Source of the DNA: Adiantum capillus-veneris
Lineage: Eukaryota > Streptophyta > Polypodiopsida > Polypodiales > Pteridaceae
Direction: 5' to 3'
Length of the DNA: 64,000 nt
NCBI GenBank assembly: GCA_014529385.2
Contig: CM043951.1
Coordinates: 108,908,469 to 108,972,468, forward strand
A model generated the notes under the pieces. That model was not told the origin of the DNA and searched no databases. It was given only the letters and a program-made list of their open reading frames with translations. The position numbers and the translations under genes were made by a program. The stretch's first letter is position 1, and every line of letters begins with the position of its first letter. Below are positions 34,059 through 46,779 of this stretch, piece after piece.

Positions 34059-36056
34059 CAAACCGTTTAGAGAAAATGGAGAAGCCCAAGAACCGTCCAT
34101 GAGAATGACCGAAATCCTATCAATGCATGAACCTGCAACTCAAAGTGGCCAGGTGGCTAAGCTGTGGAAAACTCCAGGAAGGCCAGATGTAGCAATATGT
34201 GCCATAAACGTCCTCCGAAACAAGGAAAGCCAGACTAAACAATCTTGACTGTAGAAGCTGCCGTAAGCTGCAACAGTCATCGACAGATCGCACGGACCAC
34301 CGGTGGATGGTGTCGTGTTAGTCCGTAGGGTAATCCAAGATGAGGGGAAAGCCAGACTCCATATCCTGCAGTGTGTAGGACCTCTGAGAAGAGGTGTGGT
34401 CACACCAAGCTATCTGCACCGTAATCATCCTGTAGAAATAAGGAAGCCAGACTGAGCAGTCTGTGATGTGAAGAGGAAAGGCCAGACCAATCTGTCTGCG
34501 CGGTCTTGCCTATATCTCCTATCTCCAATCCTCTGGTGTCAACCAAAAGAGAATCTGTGCCAACAACGCCACCAAACTGCATCTCGGTGTGGCTCTCAAT
34601 GTGAATGAGCTAGGAGGGGCCTATTGCCCATGTCGGGGATTAGTCGGCTGTAAGGTTATCGAGGGTGAGTGTAAGAAACTGTGAAGGTAGCAATCCAAAT
34701 GATCAGGAGTGTAGAAGAGCAACTCTACTACCATCCAAGCCAAGCTTCGGGTGACTCCGGATGTAGTCGTGGGATGTCTGATCTCTCGCATCTTGCGAGT
34801 AAACTCTCCAAAGAGTCCAAAGCACAAAAGTCCCACTCCAGTCTGTAGATCCAAGTAATGAACTTGTCGAAGAAGAGATCCAGGATCATCTCTCTAAGTC
34901 CATGGAGATGATCCTGTATAAGCAAGTGATCTTACGTGTCGAGGTCAGGTGGTAAGTGTTTGTCCACCAAAGATAGTGGTGTCTTCTTTGGGAATGTCGG
35001 AATCCCATGTGCCATGAGCATGGCCATATCTTGTATGAACTCCTCTGATGAGTGCATAGTTATGTCCATAGAAAACCACAAGTCACCAAACCCATCTAAA
35101 GTGCGCAACTGCCGAATGATGGCTCGAATGGATCTCCCAAGGATCGTACGCCCGTAGATGATCAAGCTGATGTCGAAGATACCGTGTACTGTAGAAATCA
35201 TAGAGAGACCGCACAGACCACCACCGGATGGTGTCCTAGCAGGAGGTAACTTCATTCTCTATGAAAAACACAAGCCAAGAGGCTGCTATCCACCCAAAAA
35301 CGCAACTACGAGGTGATGAAAATGCTGTTGTCCAGCGATTTTCAATGTGCTTCTATGCTCTCGGCAGAGTCCGGAGTGGTGCAGGGGGTCTGGGAGGGTG
35401 GGTAATCAATGTCACAACCCCAGGTGGTCTGAAAACAGAGAAAAACAGCCAGATGTATGGCGGAAATCTATATCAGATGAAGAGGAACAGGACCGGCAAG
35501 ACACCGGATGTTGAGCCGGTGTGGAAGGCAAGATCTCTAGGGTCTGGACAACGTTGCCCCCCTATTTCAAAAACTCTGACCTGCTTGCCAAAAACGCTGG
35601 CAATTCAGCCCTAAAACGCAGATCTGGTGCCCTTTAGCAAAAACGCAAGGGTCTTCCTGTGCATGTGGTGAAAAAACGTTGATGTTCCTACCTTGCACTT
35701 GCTGAAAATGCTGGTGGTTTCTTGTTGGACAGCTCCACCAAAAAACGCAAGTGAATGCTGCAAACGTAGGTAGAAGAGGAGGCATTTCTGCCGACGGATG
35801 GTGCCCAATAGTGTAGCATTGGGCAGCCAGGAGGCGATCGTCTTGTGTGAATGCAAAAACGCAAGTGGAGAAAGGTTTCTCCGCGACAGAAGTGCTCCAA
35901 ACTCCATTGTTGGCATGGCTGATGAAAAAACGCTAGCAGATATGGGAAAAAATGCTGGTTGATTGAGCTTGGGAGGAGAGCTTGGGAGGAGTACCCAATG
36001 CGCAAGAAGCGCCCGGACCATGGAGAGCCTGAAGCTGGATACCATGTGATGCCTAA
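34059..36056. other. Internal region of element E, non-coding or decayed
   Basis: Lies between the LINE-flanking repeat and the primer site of element E. Open frames on the minus strand (for example 34932-35255 and 34728-34925) match no family I know. Several imperfect repeats occur: a motif AAGCCAGACT near 34183, 34225, 34344, 34443 and 34476, and a ~38-bp block ending CCGGTGGATGGTGTC at 34285-34320 and again at 35210-35240. Many AAAACGCAAG and AAAACGCT words occur at 35290-35950. A large-internal-region, non-coding LTR element (LARD type) is possible. Confidence 0.45.
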
Positions 36057-36068
36057 GCTCTGATACCA
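36057..36068 (-). other. Element E primer-binding site (initiator tRNA-Met)
   Basis: The minus strand reads TGGTATCAGAGC directly after the LTR end CA. Confidence 0.9.
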
Positions 36069-36386
<318 letters not shown>

Positions 36387-36393
36387 ACAAGAA

Positions 36394-36535
36394 TGTTAGA
36401 GTTACACCACCGTTGCTTCGCCATTTTGTACGGCTAGTGATTTTCCCACGTTGGCCACCCTATTAGAGTTACACCACCGTTGCTTTGCGATTTTGTACGG
36501 CTAGTAATTGTCTTGGGTTGGTCACCCATCACACA
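36394..36535 (+). repeat. Plus-strand E-like LTR start with a 67-bp tandem duplication
   Basis: TGTTAGAGTTACACCACC begins 7 bp after the opposite-strand LTR start at 36386 and is homologous to it (shared TTACACCAC, GTTGCTT, TGTACGGCTAGT and GGCCACCC). The block from TTAGAGTTACACCACC is repeated in tandem at 36396 and 36463. Confidence 0.8.
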
Positions 36536-36682
36536 TCATGTAGATTGCATCGACGGACGCTTTTAACACCTGTCCGGCTTGTCATTTCCTGAGCTTGGCT
36601 AGGTGCACACATTTTTAGCCATTTTTGGGCTTTTATGTTTTTTGCACCAGTTACACATTTTGCCCTACCTCAACCTAACATT

Positions 36683-36691
36683 CTATAAATA
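36683..36691 (+). promoter_or_regulatory. TATA-like box
   Basis: CTATAAATA about 290 bp after the LTR start at 36394, well placed for an LTR promoter. Confidence 0.45.
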
Positions 36692-36752
36692 GAATGGTTA
36701 GGGTCTTGTAGTCATAAGTTGTGTATTGAGAGCATCATTTGCAAATCACTTG

Positions 36753-36904
<152 letters not shown>

Positions 36905-36963
36905 CAAACTGCTGACGATTCAAAGCCTAAAGAATGGAGCCAACTTACAGATGTGGCCGAGGG

Positions 36964-37167
36964 TAACCCTAATTTCTGCCAGAAAACCTACTAAAACCCT
37001 AATTCTAGAAACAACCCTAACCCTAAAATCAAAAACCCTAATTTTGCTAAAACCCTAACCCTAAAATCAAAAACCCTAATTTTGCTAAAACCCTAACCCT
37101 AAAATCAGAAACCCTAATTATACCCAAAACCCTAACCCTAAAATCAAAAATCCTAACCCTAACCCTG
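36964..37167 (+). repeat. Telomere-like minisatellite
   Basis: About four units of a ~38-bp repeat containing AACCCTAACCCTAAAATCA and AAACCCTAATTTTGCTAA. The AACCCTAACCCTAAA core resembles plant telomere DNA (CCCTAAA) but is embedded in a longer unit. Confidence 0.85.
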
Positions 37168-37560
37168 ATTTGCTGACACGTGGCCTGTTGTTCGGACACT
37201 AGCGCGATTTACGAAAAGCTGGTAGCTTGTTGGCTTTGCTTTTGGACCAAAAGCTTTTGAGTTTTAAAGGCTTTTTACTGTAATTGCTTTTCAGGCCAAG
37301 GGCCTTTAAATATGAGGTTAGGGCTCATTCTCTGGCATGCTCCCTGGAGAAGGTGCAGAATTTAGAGTTCCAGCTTGTACTGTGTTGATGCAATATAAAG
37401 AAATAGCGAAAGGGGCGCCAAGTTTTGGGGCCAATACTCTCTGGGGTGGAATTCCGCCACTCCGTGTCGTGTGTCGTCTCTCTCTTTCAATTCAGTTGTT
37501 ATTGAAGTGCTAAAAGTCTGTCAGTCTATTCTTTTCTATTGGCACGTGGTGCCCGTCTTG
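37168..37560 (+). other. Probable LTR U3/R/U5 remnant
   Basis: AT-box TTTAAATAT near 37308, then about 230 bp to a possible primer site TGGTGCCCGTCTTGTGA at 37546-37562. No LTR start is resolved, so the element is not defined. Confidence 0.35.
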
Positions 37561-37562
37561 TG

Positions 37563-37563
37563 A

Positions 37564-37632
<69 letters not shown>

Positions 37633-37690
37633 TATATATAGACATATATATATATATATATATATATAGACATATATATATATATATATA
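37563..37690. repeat. Compound microsatellite (CT)n(AT)n
   Basis: CT followed by a long AT run with two GACATA-type interruptions. Confidence 0.95.
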
Positions 37691-37739
37691 GCATTCTCGG
37701 CACACGTCACTCACACCCTCTCTGTTGCTCACTCTCACA

Positions 37740-37751
37740 TGGTATCAATCG
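37740..37751 (+). other. Candidate primer-binding site
   Basis: TGGTATCAATCG directly follows ACTCTCACA. It is a near match to the initiator-Met site, so an LTR may end at 37739. The hAT sequence beyond begins near 38086. Confidence 0.5.
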
Positions 37752-38085
37752 CCAAGTTGTGCAGCATCTTCATCGATCTCACATCTTGAGGCTAGCGCTA
37801 GCAGTTGTGCATCTTTCCATCGCGGTAAAATTGCAAAACGCCACCTAGCGTTTTCAGCCCTAGCGTTTTCTGCAAACTTCAGGTAGCGTTTTTGGACCAA
37901 CCTTGCCTTTTTGCAATTCAACGCATCGATCTGCAGTCTCCCCTCCCAGGCGCCCTCTCTCTGCAAAAAAAACACACCAGCAACACTAGATCTGCCTAAC
38001 GTTTCTTGAGGACGGATTTGCGTTTTCTTGCTCCCTTGCGTTTTTTGTGTGCTGGCTTATGCATAAGTCGCATGTTACAAAATAC

Positions 38086-40000
38086 TCACGCCAAGTCCGC
38101 AGCTCGTTTAGGACTTAATCGATTTTTTGTTTTAGTATGCACAAAAGCAAACGAAGACCAATTTCTTTCACAGCTACCACTTGAGCTAGCAATAGACAAT
38201 ACTCTCATAGCCACTTGTTGAAGTTCCACTTTTTCTCCACCGTACTCTTTCCACCAAACTGGTGCGCTCATCGTCTTGATAGCATCTATATGCCAAGGAT
38301 CCCTAAACATTCCTTCTCTGCTAGTATATGTCGTCTTCTGTGTGTATGCCACCTGTCCATCCACATTGCCTCATAGTTGAGCGCACACTTTCTTGAAATC
38401 ACTGATCACTTCATTGTTTGAAGATTGCTCGTACATCTGGAACTTGGGATCTAAGACAAAACCTGCTCCATGTAAGGAGTATGCAACTGCTCCTATCATC
38501 TTTTGACAAATGACATCATCATGGATTTCTCTTTTATTGCATAATATGTATAGTCTTTTAACTTGAGAGTGGCTTCATGCATGTACCAGTAAACCCATCC
38601 AAAGATAGAGGCTTCTTTGTCCACTAATCATATCAATGAGTGAAGGGTTCTGTGACAGTAATAATTTTGTCTACATTTCTCCAAAGAATAGGAGAGTTTG
38701 AAAGCTGATAGCATTTGGAAGTAGCATGTTCATACTTGGGATATTTATCAAGCCAAATGTCCCATCTTCTATCTATCACTATTTCAACAAGGGCTGCTTT
38801 AACCTACTGCAGTGTAGAGAGAACAAAATATGCTACTGCAAAACGGGTCACACAAAAAATCTATAAATTTTTGGTTGGGGCCTTTGTTCTAAACAAAGCA
38901 TAAGAAAATGAATGCTCTCTTATAAACTTCGCCAAGTAGTTTGAATCTAGAAGAGTTTACTTAATAGAAGGAAATTTTCCAAAGTTCTTTAAGAGCATAT
39001 TCAAAGTGTGAGCAGCACATGGAACCCATGTAATCTCTGGATACTTTGCTTCAATTGCTTTTCCAATTGCTTTGTAGTTAGATGCCTTATCTGTGACAAT
39101 GTATGTCACATTTTTAAGTCCCCTTGCTCTTATGATCAAATGCTCATATACTCCAGCAAGATATCCACTAGTTTTCTCTTTCAGGGATGTATTGATCGCT
39201 TCAAGAAAGATGGAACCTCTTGGAAAAATCAACATCACATTAATCAATGGTTTCTTTTGACAATTTGTCCAACTATCTAGAATAATTGTGAATCCATAAT
39301 GTGGCACATAATCAAGATTTGTGCGCTTTAGAATATTCTCTGATGTAGTTTTCAGTTTATCTAAATATTCTGTACGCATCTTATTATAATCAGGTACCAC
39401 AAAACCCTTCTTGTCTGTGCTCATTAAAGCATCTTTGAAGATAGTATTTTGAATGACAGTAAAAGAAATTCCACATGGAAGAAATGCTTGCGTCCACTTA
39501 AGATGGAGTTCAAGCAGCCATTGTTTCCCAGATGCCTGATGCAAAGTAGGATCACTTGCTACAGGTTCTCCTCCAGTCCATGCTTCACTTCGGCTTATGT
39601 TAGCAAAGCTTCCGGTAGGATTAGAGCTACAATCCCCAATAAAGGATGAATGACACCCTCCTTGACCTGAAGCAGGGGTCGAGGGAGGGTTTTTATCATT
39701 CTCGAGTGTCATCTCGATGTCCCTAGCCATGGATGGAGCCATCATTTTGGGACCTCCCTTTTTTTTCCCTCAAGATGTGCTCTCTTTGCCCTGAGCGTCC
39801 ACTCGGTAAATTTTTCTTCAATACCTATGGGGGGGTATTTGCGAGCTAAAATGTTTCCAGGAATTTTGAACACATGTTCTTTTATCCTGTGAGAATTTTT
39901 ACTAAAATATGGCCGCAGGTCTTACACCTCAACTTTGATGTAGTCTTTCCACTAACCAATTCATCTATGTAGTTCCACACATATCCTTTCACCATCTTCT
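38086..40000 (-). pseudogene. hAT-superfamily transposase (BED, DUF659, dimerisation domain)
   Basis: N-terminal BED-type zinc finger traces at 39840-39990 (CKTCG, HRIKEHVFKIPGN in shifted frames) with KKFTEW-like sequence after them. Then an open frame of 262 residues at 38957-39745 holding the DUF659 core: ILDSWTNCQKKPLINVMLIF, IVTDKASNYKAIGKAIEAKY and WVPCAAHTLNMLLKNF. The middle (38365-38956) has stops, but TRFAVAYFVLSTLQ and VKAALVEIVIDRRWDIW are recognisable. The hAT dimerisation domain lies at 38086-38364: PVWWKEYGGE, LSIASSSGSCERNWSSFAFV and KTKNRLSPKRAADL. This enzyme family cuts and pastes elements with 8-bp target duplications. Terminal inverted repeats were not found. Confidence 0.9.
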
Positions 40001-40135
40001 TAAGATCTGCAAACTCAAACAAAACTAATTACTAAATACACATCTAAAATCGATCTCTAATTACCATTTACATTACTTTATTTGTCAATGTTTTCAACCT
40101 CTTTAAATTATAAATACCAAAAATAATTTTTTTTC

Positions 40136-40670
40136 AAGTGTGAGCTTTCAGTTTACACCTAAATCATGATAAATAAATCACTTAATCTATCTCAATAACT
40201 TCCAAGTGTGAGTAAACTCTACACAAAGCAAGGTATCTATAAAAAACCTATCTAAATCACCTCTAGTGTAATTCTACACATGGCAAACAATCAAAATTCA
40301 CTACTTCTCTAAATCTCTTCTAGGTGTGAGAATACCTCTACACAAAGAGAGAGATTATTATTTAATTTACCTAAATTATCTATAGTGTGAGTAGTACTCT
40401 ACACATGATAGACAATCATTAGATAAATCTAACTTAAGTTATTTCCAAGTGTGAACATAGTTCAACACACAACAAGCAACTCTTAACTTTAATTATCTAA
40501 TAAAGTTACTTCTAAGTGTGAACATAGTTCAACACAAAGCAAATAACTACTAACTTTAACTTAAATCACCTCCAAGTGTTAGTTTCTTCTACACAAGGCA
40601 AGTAATCTTTAGCTACCTTACTTAATTTACCTCCCAGTGTAAGATATACTTCACACAAAGTAGATAAAAA
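40136..40670 (+). repeat. Array of nine ~61-bp repeats with a GTGTGA/TACACA core
   Basis: Cores start near 40136, 40203, 40263, 40322, 40383, 40446, 40513, 40573 and 40633, so spacing is 59 to 67 bp. Each core reads roughly CCAAGTGTGA, then 8-12 variable bases, then CTACACAAAGCAA. The GTGTGAG and CTCTACAC arms are partly complementary. The sequence between cores is AT-rich and poorly conserved. The array lies just upstream of the hAT transposase start. Confidence 0.85.
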
Positions 40671-41039
40671 CTCAAAACTCCAAAGCCTAAAAAAAATGTT
40701 TTATCCAAAGCTCTAATATTTTACTAAAAACTTATATGACTAAATCTAAACTGTCTTTTTGATATTTTTCTTGATGTTGTAAAGCTCACCTATAGATGAG
40801 ATAAGGGAAGAGAGATCAATAGAATGAGAAAAACAATCCGTTTTCATGGTATATAAAGAGCTATATTTTGATCGTAATATTATTTCAATCAAAATTCTAA
40901 GAAATTATACGATACGGTGGTTTTGCTGATGTGGCACCGTATAATATGACCGAATAAAGATAAGTGTCATATAATACGTCCGTTTAAAGTGTATTATACA
41001 TACACCGTATAATATACAATCCAACTTAGCTTCCAAAGT
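40671..41039. other. AT-rich sequence, no gene
   Basis: Contains repeated words of the type CCGTATAATAT near 40960 and 41010. No coding frame. Confidence 0.5.
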
Positions 41040-41540
41040 GGAAATACCTCTAATGACTAAGCCATTATAGATGTCCTCATGTAACAATCCTCAATGAATC
41101 TTTCAAGTAGTTGATTGTTGTTATAGTGCTCATTTGTGGTACGACGAGAATTCAGACGCTTCAAGCGACTAGTGAATTCTCTCACCAATTCTCATTCCTC
41201 ATATTGGGCTTCTTGTGAGATGCTACTCCCAAAATTACGCCTTATCGTACGTACTGCTTCAAGAACGACCTCTTAAGAACATTATACTATCCACATTATT
41301 CATCTCTTAGTGTCCTATACCAATTTTTGGCCTTGCTCCTCAAGGATTAGCTAGTAAAGGCTTTACACTTATGCAACTCATTGTCCTCTTCTAGGAAGTC
41401 ACATACATGTTTAACCACCTCAATATGCTTCCTAGGATCCTCATCACGATTAAATATTTATGTTAGCTTTGTCAATTGCATTGCTTTGCTTCTAGGCTCC
41501 TTGTGAGCTGTATTATGCATAGTTTATGCAATAGATTGAC
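41040..41540 (-). pseudogene. Retrotransposon Gag relic
   Basis: On the minus strand, a broken frame gives RDEDPRKHIEVVKHVCDFL, CKAFTS, LRSKAKNWYRTLRDE and VLKRSFLKQYV, the pattern of a gypsy capsid domain. There are at least five stops. No LTR, protease or RT is recognised nearby. Confidence 0.7.
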
Positions 41541-43214
41541 CAATGATTCGAGAGAATGTAGCCAAATCACCTAGATGAGCCAGTATTGCTGTTAGGGGCT
41601 CCTAGGCCTACGAGAGGTATGGGGCCTGGCATTGGCCTTGGCACAAGCAAGCTCCTTGATTTCCATGCTTGGAACACTTCTACACTAAGCGGAGATCTAG
41701 AAGATACAGGAACATACGGCCAGGTACTCAAAGGTGTGCTGCCCGCTTAAGACATGAAATATGAAATGGAATTTGGGGACGTAAAGTGAGTACGTGTGGG
41801 TGCAACATTCACCAAAGAGGTTAAGAGTGCACCTTATGTGATGCTCATTACTAGTAGGGATGGGAGTTGTAGCTTCTCCAACAAAAAGATGAGCCACACT
41901 TGGAAAAGTAAGACTATTGCTTTTGGGCTCACGCTCTACCGAGATGCCTGAACGCTGCCTTCCAAGTCTTTCTAATGACGTTCAGTTAAACCAACGCCCC
42001 CCTAACTAACCTAAAAGTGCACTAATTTTCCTCTCATTTGCTACTCTCAAGCCCATTTTAAAAATTTTATGATTATGCGTTTGTATTTCACTTATTTTGT
42101 TAAGTTTCGTAGTCCAAAAATGCCTACCCTCCTAGTCTCGTAGTCCAACTATCCGATCTCAACCTAAGCTCTCACTTATACATCTTACTTTTTCTTATCT
42201 AAACCGATAAACAAATTAACCACAGATCTCCATTTAAATTTTTTTAATAGGATTCTTTTAACAAAATACTAAGCAAACCCGCTTGTAGGAGTTCAAATTT
42301 ATATGTTTGTTTAACTATACCAACTTCCAAACTCACTAAACATTATAATTTCACAATAAGTTTTTCTATAGTTCTCTATTTATATCAATGCTACAGTCAC
42401 TTAATGGACTTTAATCATTTCTGTTCCTCTTAAAACACAAAATAGATCACGATGAACTGTCAATTTCCATTAAAATTTTGCAATGTATAAATGCCAAGCT
42501 TCTTCTTTCCCAAATTGCTTTTAAATATGCCAAACTATGCCATGCATTCCATTTTCAGACAAGCTCTTTGCAAATTAACTTTCATTAAATGACTACTTTT
42601 CTATTTCGTTTATGAATAGGATGCACGCTCATATTTCAAAGTTTTTCTCTTCTTTTATATATATATATATTTTTAGCTTTTATATTTTAAACTAATAACT
42701 TTTTACGTGATTTCCTAAAATTTTGTAAAATATAAAATAACCAAAAGAACAAATATTATCATTTTGATTTATAGTAATTTCACTCACCGATGACGCTTTT
42801 AAAACAATTCTTCCACGCCGACTCGTGTGATCACAGTTCTGTGATGCCTCTTCGTTGTCTTCTCTCTCGCTTCAATGACGTTCAAGAGGCGTCTCTCTCC
42901 ATCTCTTAATATGATGCTGTGTGTGTGTGTGTGCCTCTCTCTCTCTCTCTCTCTTTGCTATGACATGCGAAATACGACTCCCTATGACTCTCTCCTCTAA
43001 CTCAATTAGATATTCATTCTCTCTCTATCTCACTACACATAGTCTCTTTTTCTCTTTCTCTAACTCCATGGGTCCTAGTGGCTCTTCTTCATGCAACAAC
43101 GCCCTCCTAACGTTTCTCAGGAGCCCACAAAGATATAGCTCTCTCTCTCTCTCTTCTATTGGACTCAGCTGCAGAGAATAGAGTCGCCCTCTCTCTCTAA
43201 CTATCATACAGGGG

Positions 43215-43295
<81 letters not shown>

Positions 43296-43405
43296 CAATA
43301 GGACAGCACCCATTCTCTCTCCTCTCGATATATAGCAAGGCCAAGCACTTCCTCTTTGTCCTTATCTCACTCTCAACAATCTACAGAGACACTCTTACTC
43401 TATAT
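41541..43405. other. Non-coding, AT-rich, CT-rich at its right end
   Basis: No supported gene. From about 42840 it is pyrimidine-rich with CT tracts (42935-42955, 43139-43153 and 43217-43293). It continues at 54031 on the other side of element B. Confidence 0.55.
43217..43293. repeat. (CT)n microsatellite, ~77 bp
   Basis: Uninterrupted CT repeat just upstream of the element B insertion site. Confidence 0.97.
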
Positions 43406-43409
43406 CTCT

Positions 43410-45368
43410 TGAGAGGCGGATGTGAAAAATAGACCCGGTGGCCTCTACACCAAGACTATGCACAATGGACTCATCATGGGAGGTATACAATAGGGGCACT
43501 ACCTAGCAAGATATGCGGCTAGGACGCATACATATACACAATGAAATTTGCCATGGAAAACAATTTCAAGATCCATGCCCAAATATGGAATGGGGTGGTC
43601 AGAGAATAAGGTGAGAGGACTGGTGAGTGAGTGAGAATGGGCTTGCTACTCATGCATGTAGTAAGGAAGATAATGAGGTCAGGGAAACATGCAAGTATGC
43701 TCACTTCTCATACAAGAGGTGGCGAATCCGCACACCTCAAGATGCAAGTAGCAAGATGATAGAAATATGAGAGGGAGAGAGAGTGTGTGTGTATGGTGGC
43801 GAATCCGCACACATTAACATAAGAAAAAAATAAATAAATTTGGCAAGGAACAAGTATATACCATACTCACAATGAAATGTATCTAAAGCGACACAAGGTA
43901 TGGCACCAAGATGGAGTGTGGATTGCTTGCAAAAGATGAATACAATAGGTAGCGTATGGCAAGAAGATGAGAAGGGAACAAGATCGTAGGAGGCACAATG
44001 GAGAGATGGGAGTTGATGGCGAGGAATATCATGAGTGTGTCCACCCTTCTTCTTCTTGAAATTGTGCCTTCAACCCTTAATTACAAGTGGTGTGGAGGTA
44101 TGGTGCTCATTTTTTGTGCATGGTGATGGTGATGGTGATGGTGATGGTGTTGTGATTATGTGATTACGGTTCATGCTACAAGCATGTAGCACAAAGGTGT
44201 GTATCGATAGGTGTGTGTGTGTGTGTGTGTGTATCTCCCCCTCTCTAGTGAACTCTCATGGCCTCCTTATATAGGGAAGGAGGGGAGGATTTAGCAATAT
44301 TTCTAATTGAGGTGAGTGTCCCACTCTGGTGACTAGAAAAATGGGGTGCATGTGACTGTGGCTCCCATCTTGTCTCCTCATTATTTAAAATACCAGAGTC
44401 AATAGAGAGAGAATAAGAGAGAATGTGGGTAGGATGTAGAGGATAGGAGATATTTACAATAGTCTAGCTTTGGCTAGACATAAGCTTATTAGGGAGAGAA
44501 GATAGAGGTAAGAAATTTACAAGAGAGGTCGTCGAAGATGGATAGTTGTTGATGAGGATGGATCCTCCAAAAATGGTGGTAGAATCACTCTAGACTTACC
44601 AAGCCCTCATTAAAAGAGCCTTGTCTCTTGTAATCATGCTTGAAGACTTGTAGAACCATAGCCATTCTAGAGGGAAGAAAACTGGGGATGGCTTGTGTCA
44701 CCATTACACAAGAAAACTGGGTTCCACCACAAAAATCATAGCTCCGCATTCATAACTCCAAAAATTCTGAAAAACGTTGAGCTAAAAGTTGAGCTCACGA
44801 GCTACAACTTTCATGTTGAACACTTCTTCAGATTCGGGATTCTTCTCTATGCAAAAAACTCAGCCAAATAATGTATTATTTGTGGCTGCAAAGGTCTTTT
44901 GGTGGTCCCGTTTGAGTGGACTTATCTTTTGCCTTCAAGTGTAAGCTCCTTCATGTGTATGAAAACATGACCTAGAGTGTTGAAAAGATTGGCAATCATC
45001 TAGATGGAGGTATTATTGAAATTTGAAGTGGGGTTGAGGTTTGAAAATGAAAACTAGTGAATAAAATATTTGGTAGGGTGGAATAATATATATACATGAA
45101 AAATATATTAGAAAATACTAAATATATATAATGTAATTTAGAATATATATATTTAATGCTTAAGGTCAAAAGAGAGATCAACAAAGAAAGCTTACTTATT
45201 TATGCTACATCGTGATTGATTAGCATAAGTCTTATTTATTTAATAAAGGATAAAACGTTTGTGAAAAAGGAAAGAAAAATCAAAATTAACTTATATAATA
45301 GGAAATATTTTTTGGTAAAAGGGAAAAAAATATATGGGGGGTTCCCATGCATGGAAAAGCTTGCCTCA
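43410..45368 (-). repeat. Element B 3' LTR (left copy)
   Basis: Direct repeat of 52049-54030. It contains a (GGTGAT)n-like run near 44120-44150, a (GT)n at 44213-44233 and, on the minus strand, a TATATAAGG box near 44268. Confidence 0.94.
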
Positions 45369-45382
45369 TTAGCCCTCACCCT
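45369..45382 (-). other. Element B polypurine tract
   Basis: The minus strand reads GGGTGAGGGCTAA directly before the LTR start TGAGGCAAGC. Confidence 0.7.
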
Positions 45383-45396
45383 AAGGCTAGAGGTAT

Positions 45397-46778
45397 TCAT
45401 GCCTCTAGCTCTGTACTTGATTCTTCTTCAATTGAGGTGGAGGAGTCTCCCTCCTCAGGGATTTCCATCATAGGTGCTTGATCAAACCTCAAAAAGTACT
45501 GCTTCAACCTCCATCCATTGACACGTGTTTTGTGGAGCCTACCATCTGCATCCATCAATCTGTAACTGCCATTGGCATAGCGCTTTCTAATAACAATGGC
45601 CCCTCCCATCTGGGTGAAAATTTTTTATCCTTCCTAGTGTCAAACTTGTTATCATACCGTAGGACCAACATACCTTTATTGAAACCTTTTGCCCTAAGTC
45701 CCTTGTTGAAGGTAAGTCGACGTTGCTCTGCCTGTGCTGCATAATAGTTGATAGCATCTTCTCTGTCTAGTTGAAGCCTCTCTAGATCAAGAATGTGGTT
45801 ATGGAGATGAGCATTAGGACGTTCCACCTGCCTAGCTAGCACCCTGAGACTAGCCAATTGTACTTCAATGGGTAAAATGGCTTCCTTACCATACACCAAG
45901 TGATATGGTGTGAACCCAAGGGATGTGCGAAACGAAGTGCGATAAGCCCAAAGTGCAGCCATAAGATGCTTGTCCCAATCACTTTTGTGATTGTTTACAT
46001 GTTTAGTGATGATTTTGCGGATCATACTATTTACCTTTTCCACCAAACCATTGCATTGTGGGTAGTAGGGAGTTGAGTGTCATCGTGAGATACCCAGCTT
46101 CTCCATCAGCTCTCCTACAAGGTCTCCTCTAAAACCTGGTCCCCTGTCAGAAATTATTTCAAGAGGAGTGCCAAAACGGCAACACATGTTTTCAAATCTG
46201 AACTTAGCTACTTCCTTAGCTGTAATCCGGGTGGTGGCAACTGCTTCAGTCCACCTAGTCATGTAGTCCACACCCATGATGATATACAATTTACCTGATT
46301 GGCTCCTTGGCAAAGGCCCAACAACATCAATTCCCCAATTCTCAAATGGTCCATATGAGATTATAGGAGTCTGTGGCTCATATGTGAGCCTCCCATCGCC
46401 TGCCTTTTGACATTCCTTGCATGTTTTACACCAATGATGTACATCCCTATGTAGACTAGGCCATACAAACCCGGTTTGCACAATCTTTCTACTAGTGATG
46501 TCAAGTGCAAAGTGTCCTCCGCAAACACCATCATGGAAACTTGAAATGATTTCAATGATCTCTCTAGAGATAGGTACACGCCTAAGAATCCGATCCTTAC
46601 CCTTGCAGTAGAGGTCGTCATTGATAAGGCGGTATTTTGTTGCCTTGTGCACAAGACACTGCTTTTGGCCCTTAGTAAGATCTTTAGGACACTCTCCTGT
46701 GTCCAAGAAACTCATGATGTCAGGCATAGCATCGCTACCTTGGAAGAGAGGCAGCTTCAACTTGATAGCACCCACCAC
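45397..46778 (-). pseudogene. Element B integrase, one or two stops
   Basis: 46080-46778 holds the zinc-binding region (FHDGVCGGHFALDITSRKIV, HHWCKTCKECQKA, i.e. HHCC), the first Asp (FENWGIDVVGPLPR, VDYMTRWTEAV) and the second Asp (LEIISDRGPGFRGDLV). A single stop follows ISR, then YYPQCNGLVEKVNSMIRKII with the catalytic Glu (45555-46046). The C-terminal part has FSPRWEGPLLLESAM, then in another frame YANGSYRLMDADGRLHKTRV and an acidic tail (45397-45609). It ends close to the polypurine tract. Confidence 0.92.
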
Positions 46779-46779
46779 T

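Noticed and set aside
36964-37167. Chromosome end (true telomere)
   Set aside because: Units are interrupted by non-telomeric sequence and transposons continue on both sides.
40136-40670. Regular repeats and spacers resembling a CRISPR array
   Set aside because: The repeats are degenerate, spacers are AT-rich and similar in composition, there are no cas genes, and the window is eukaryotic.
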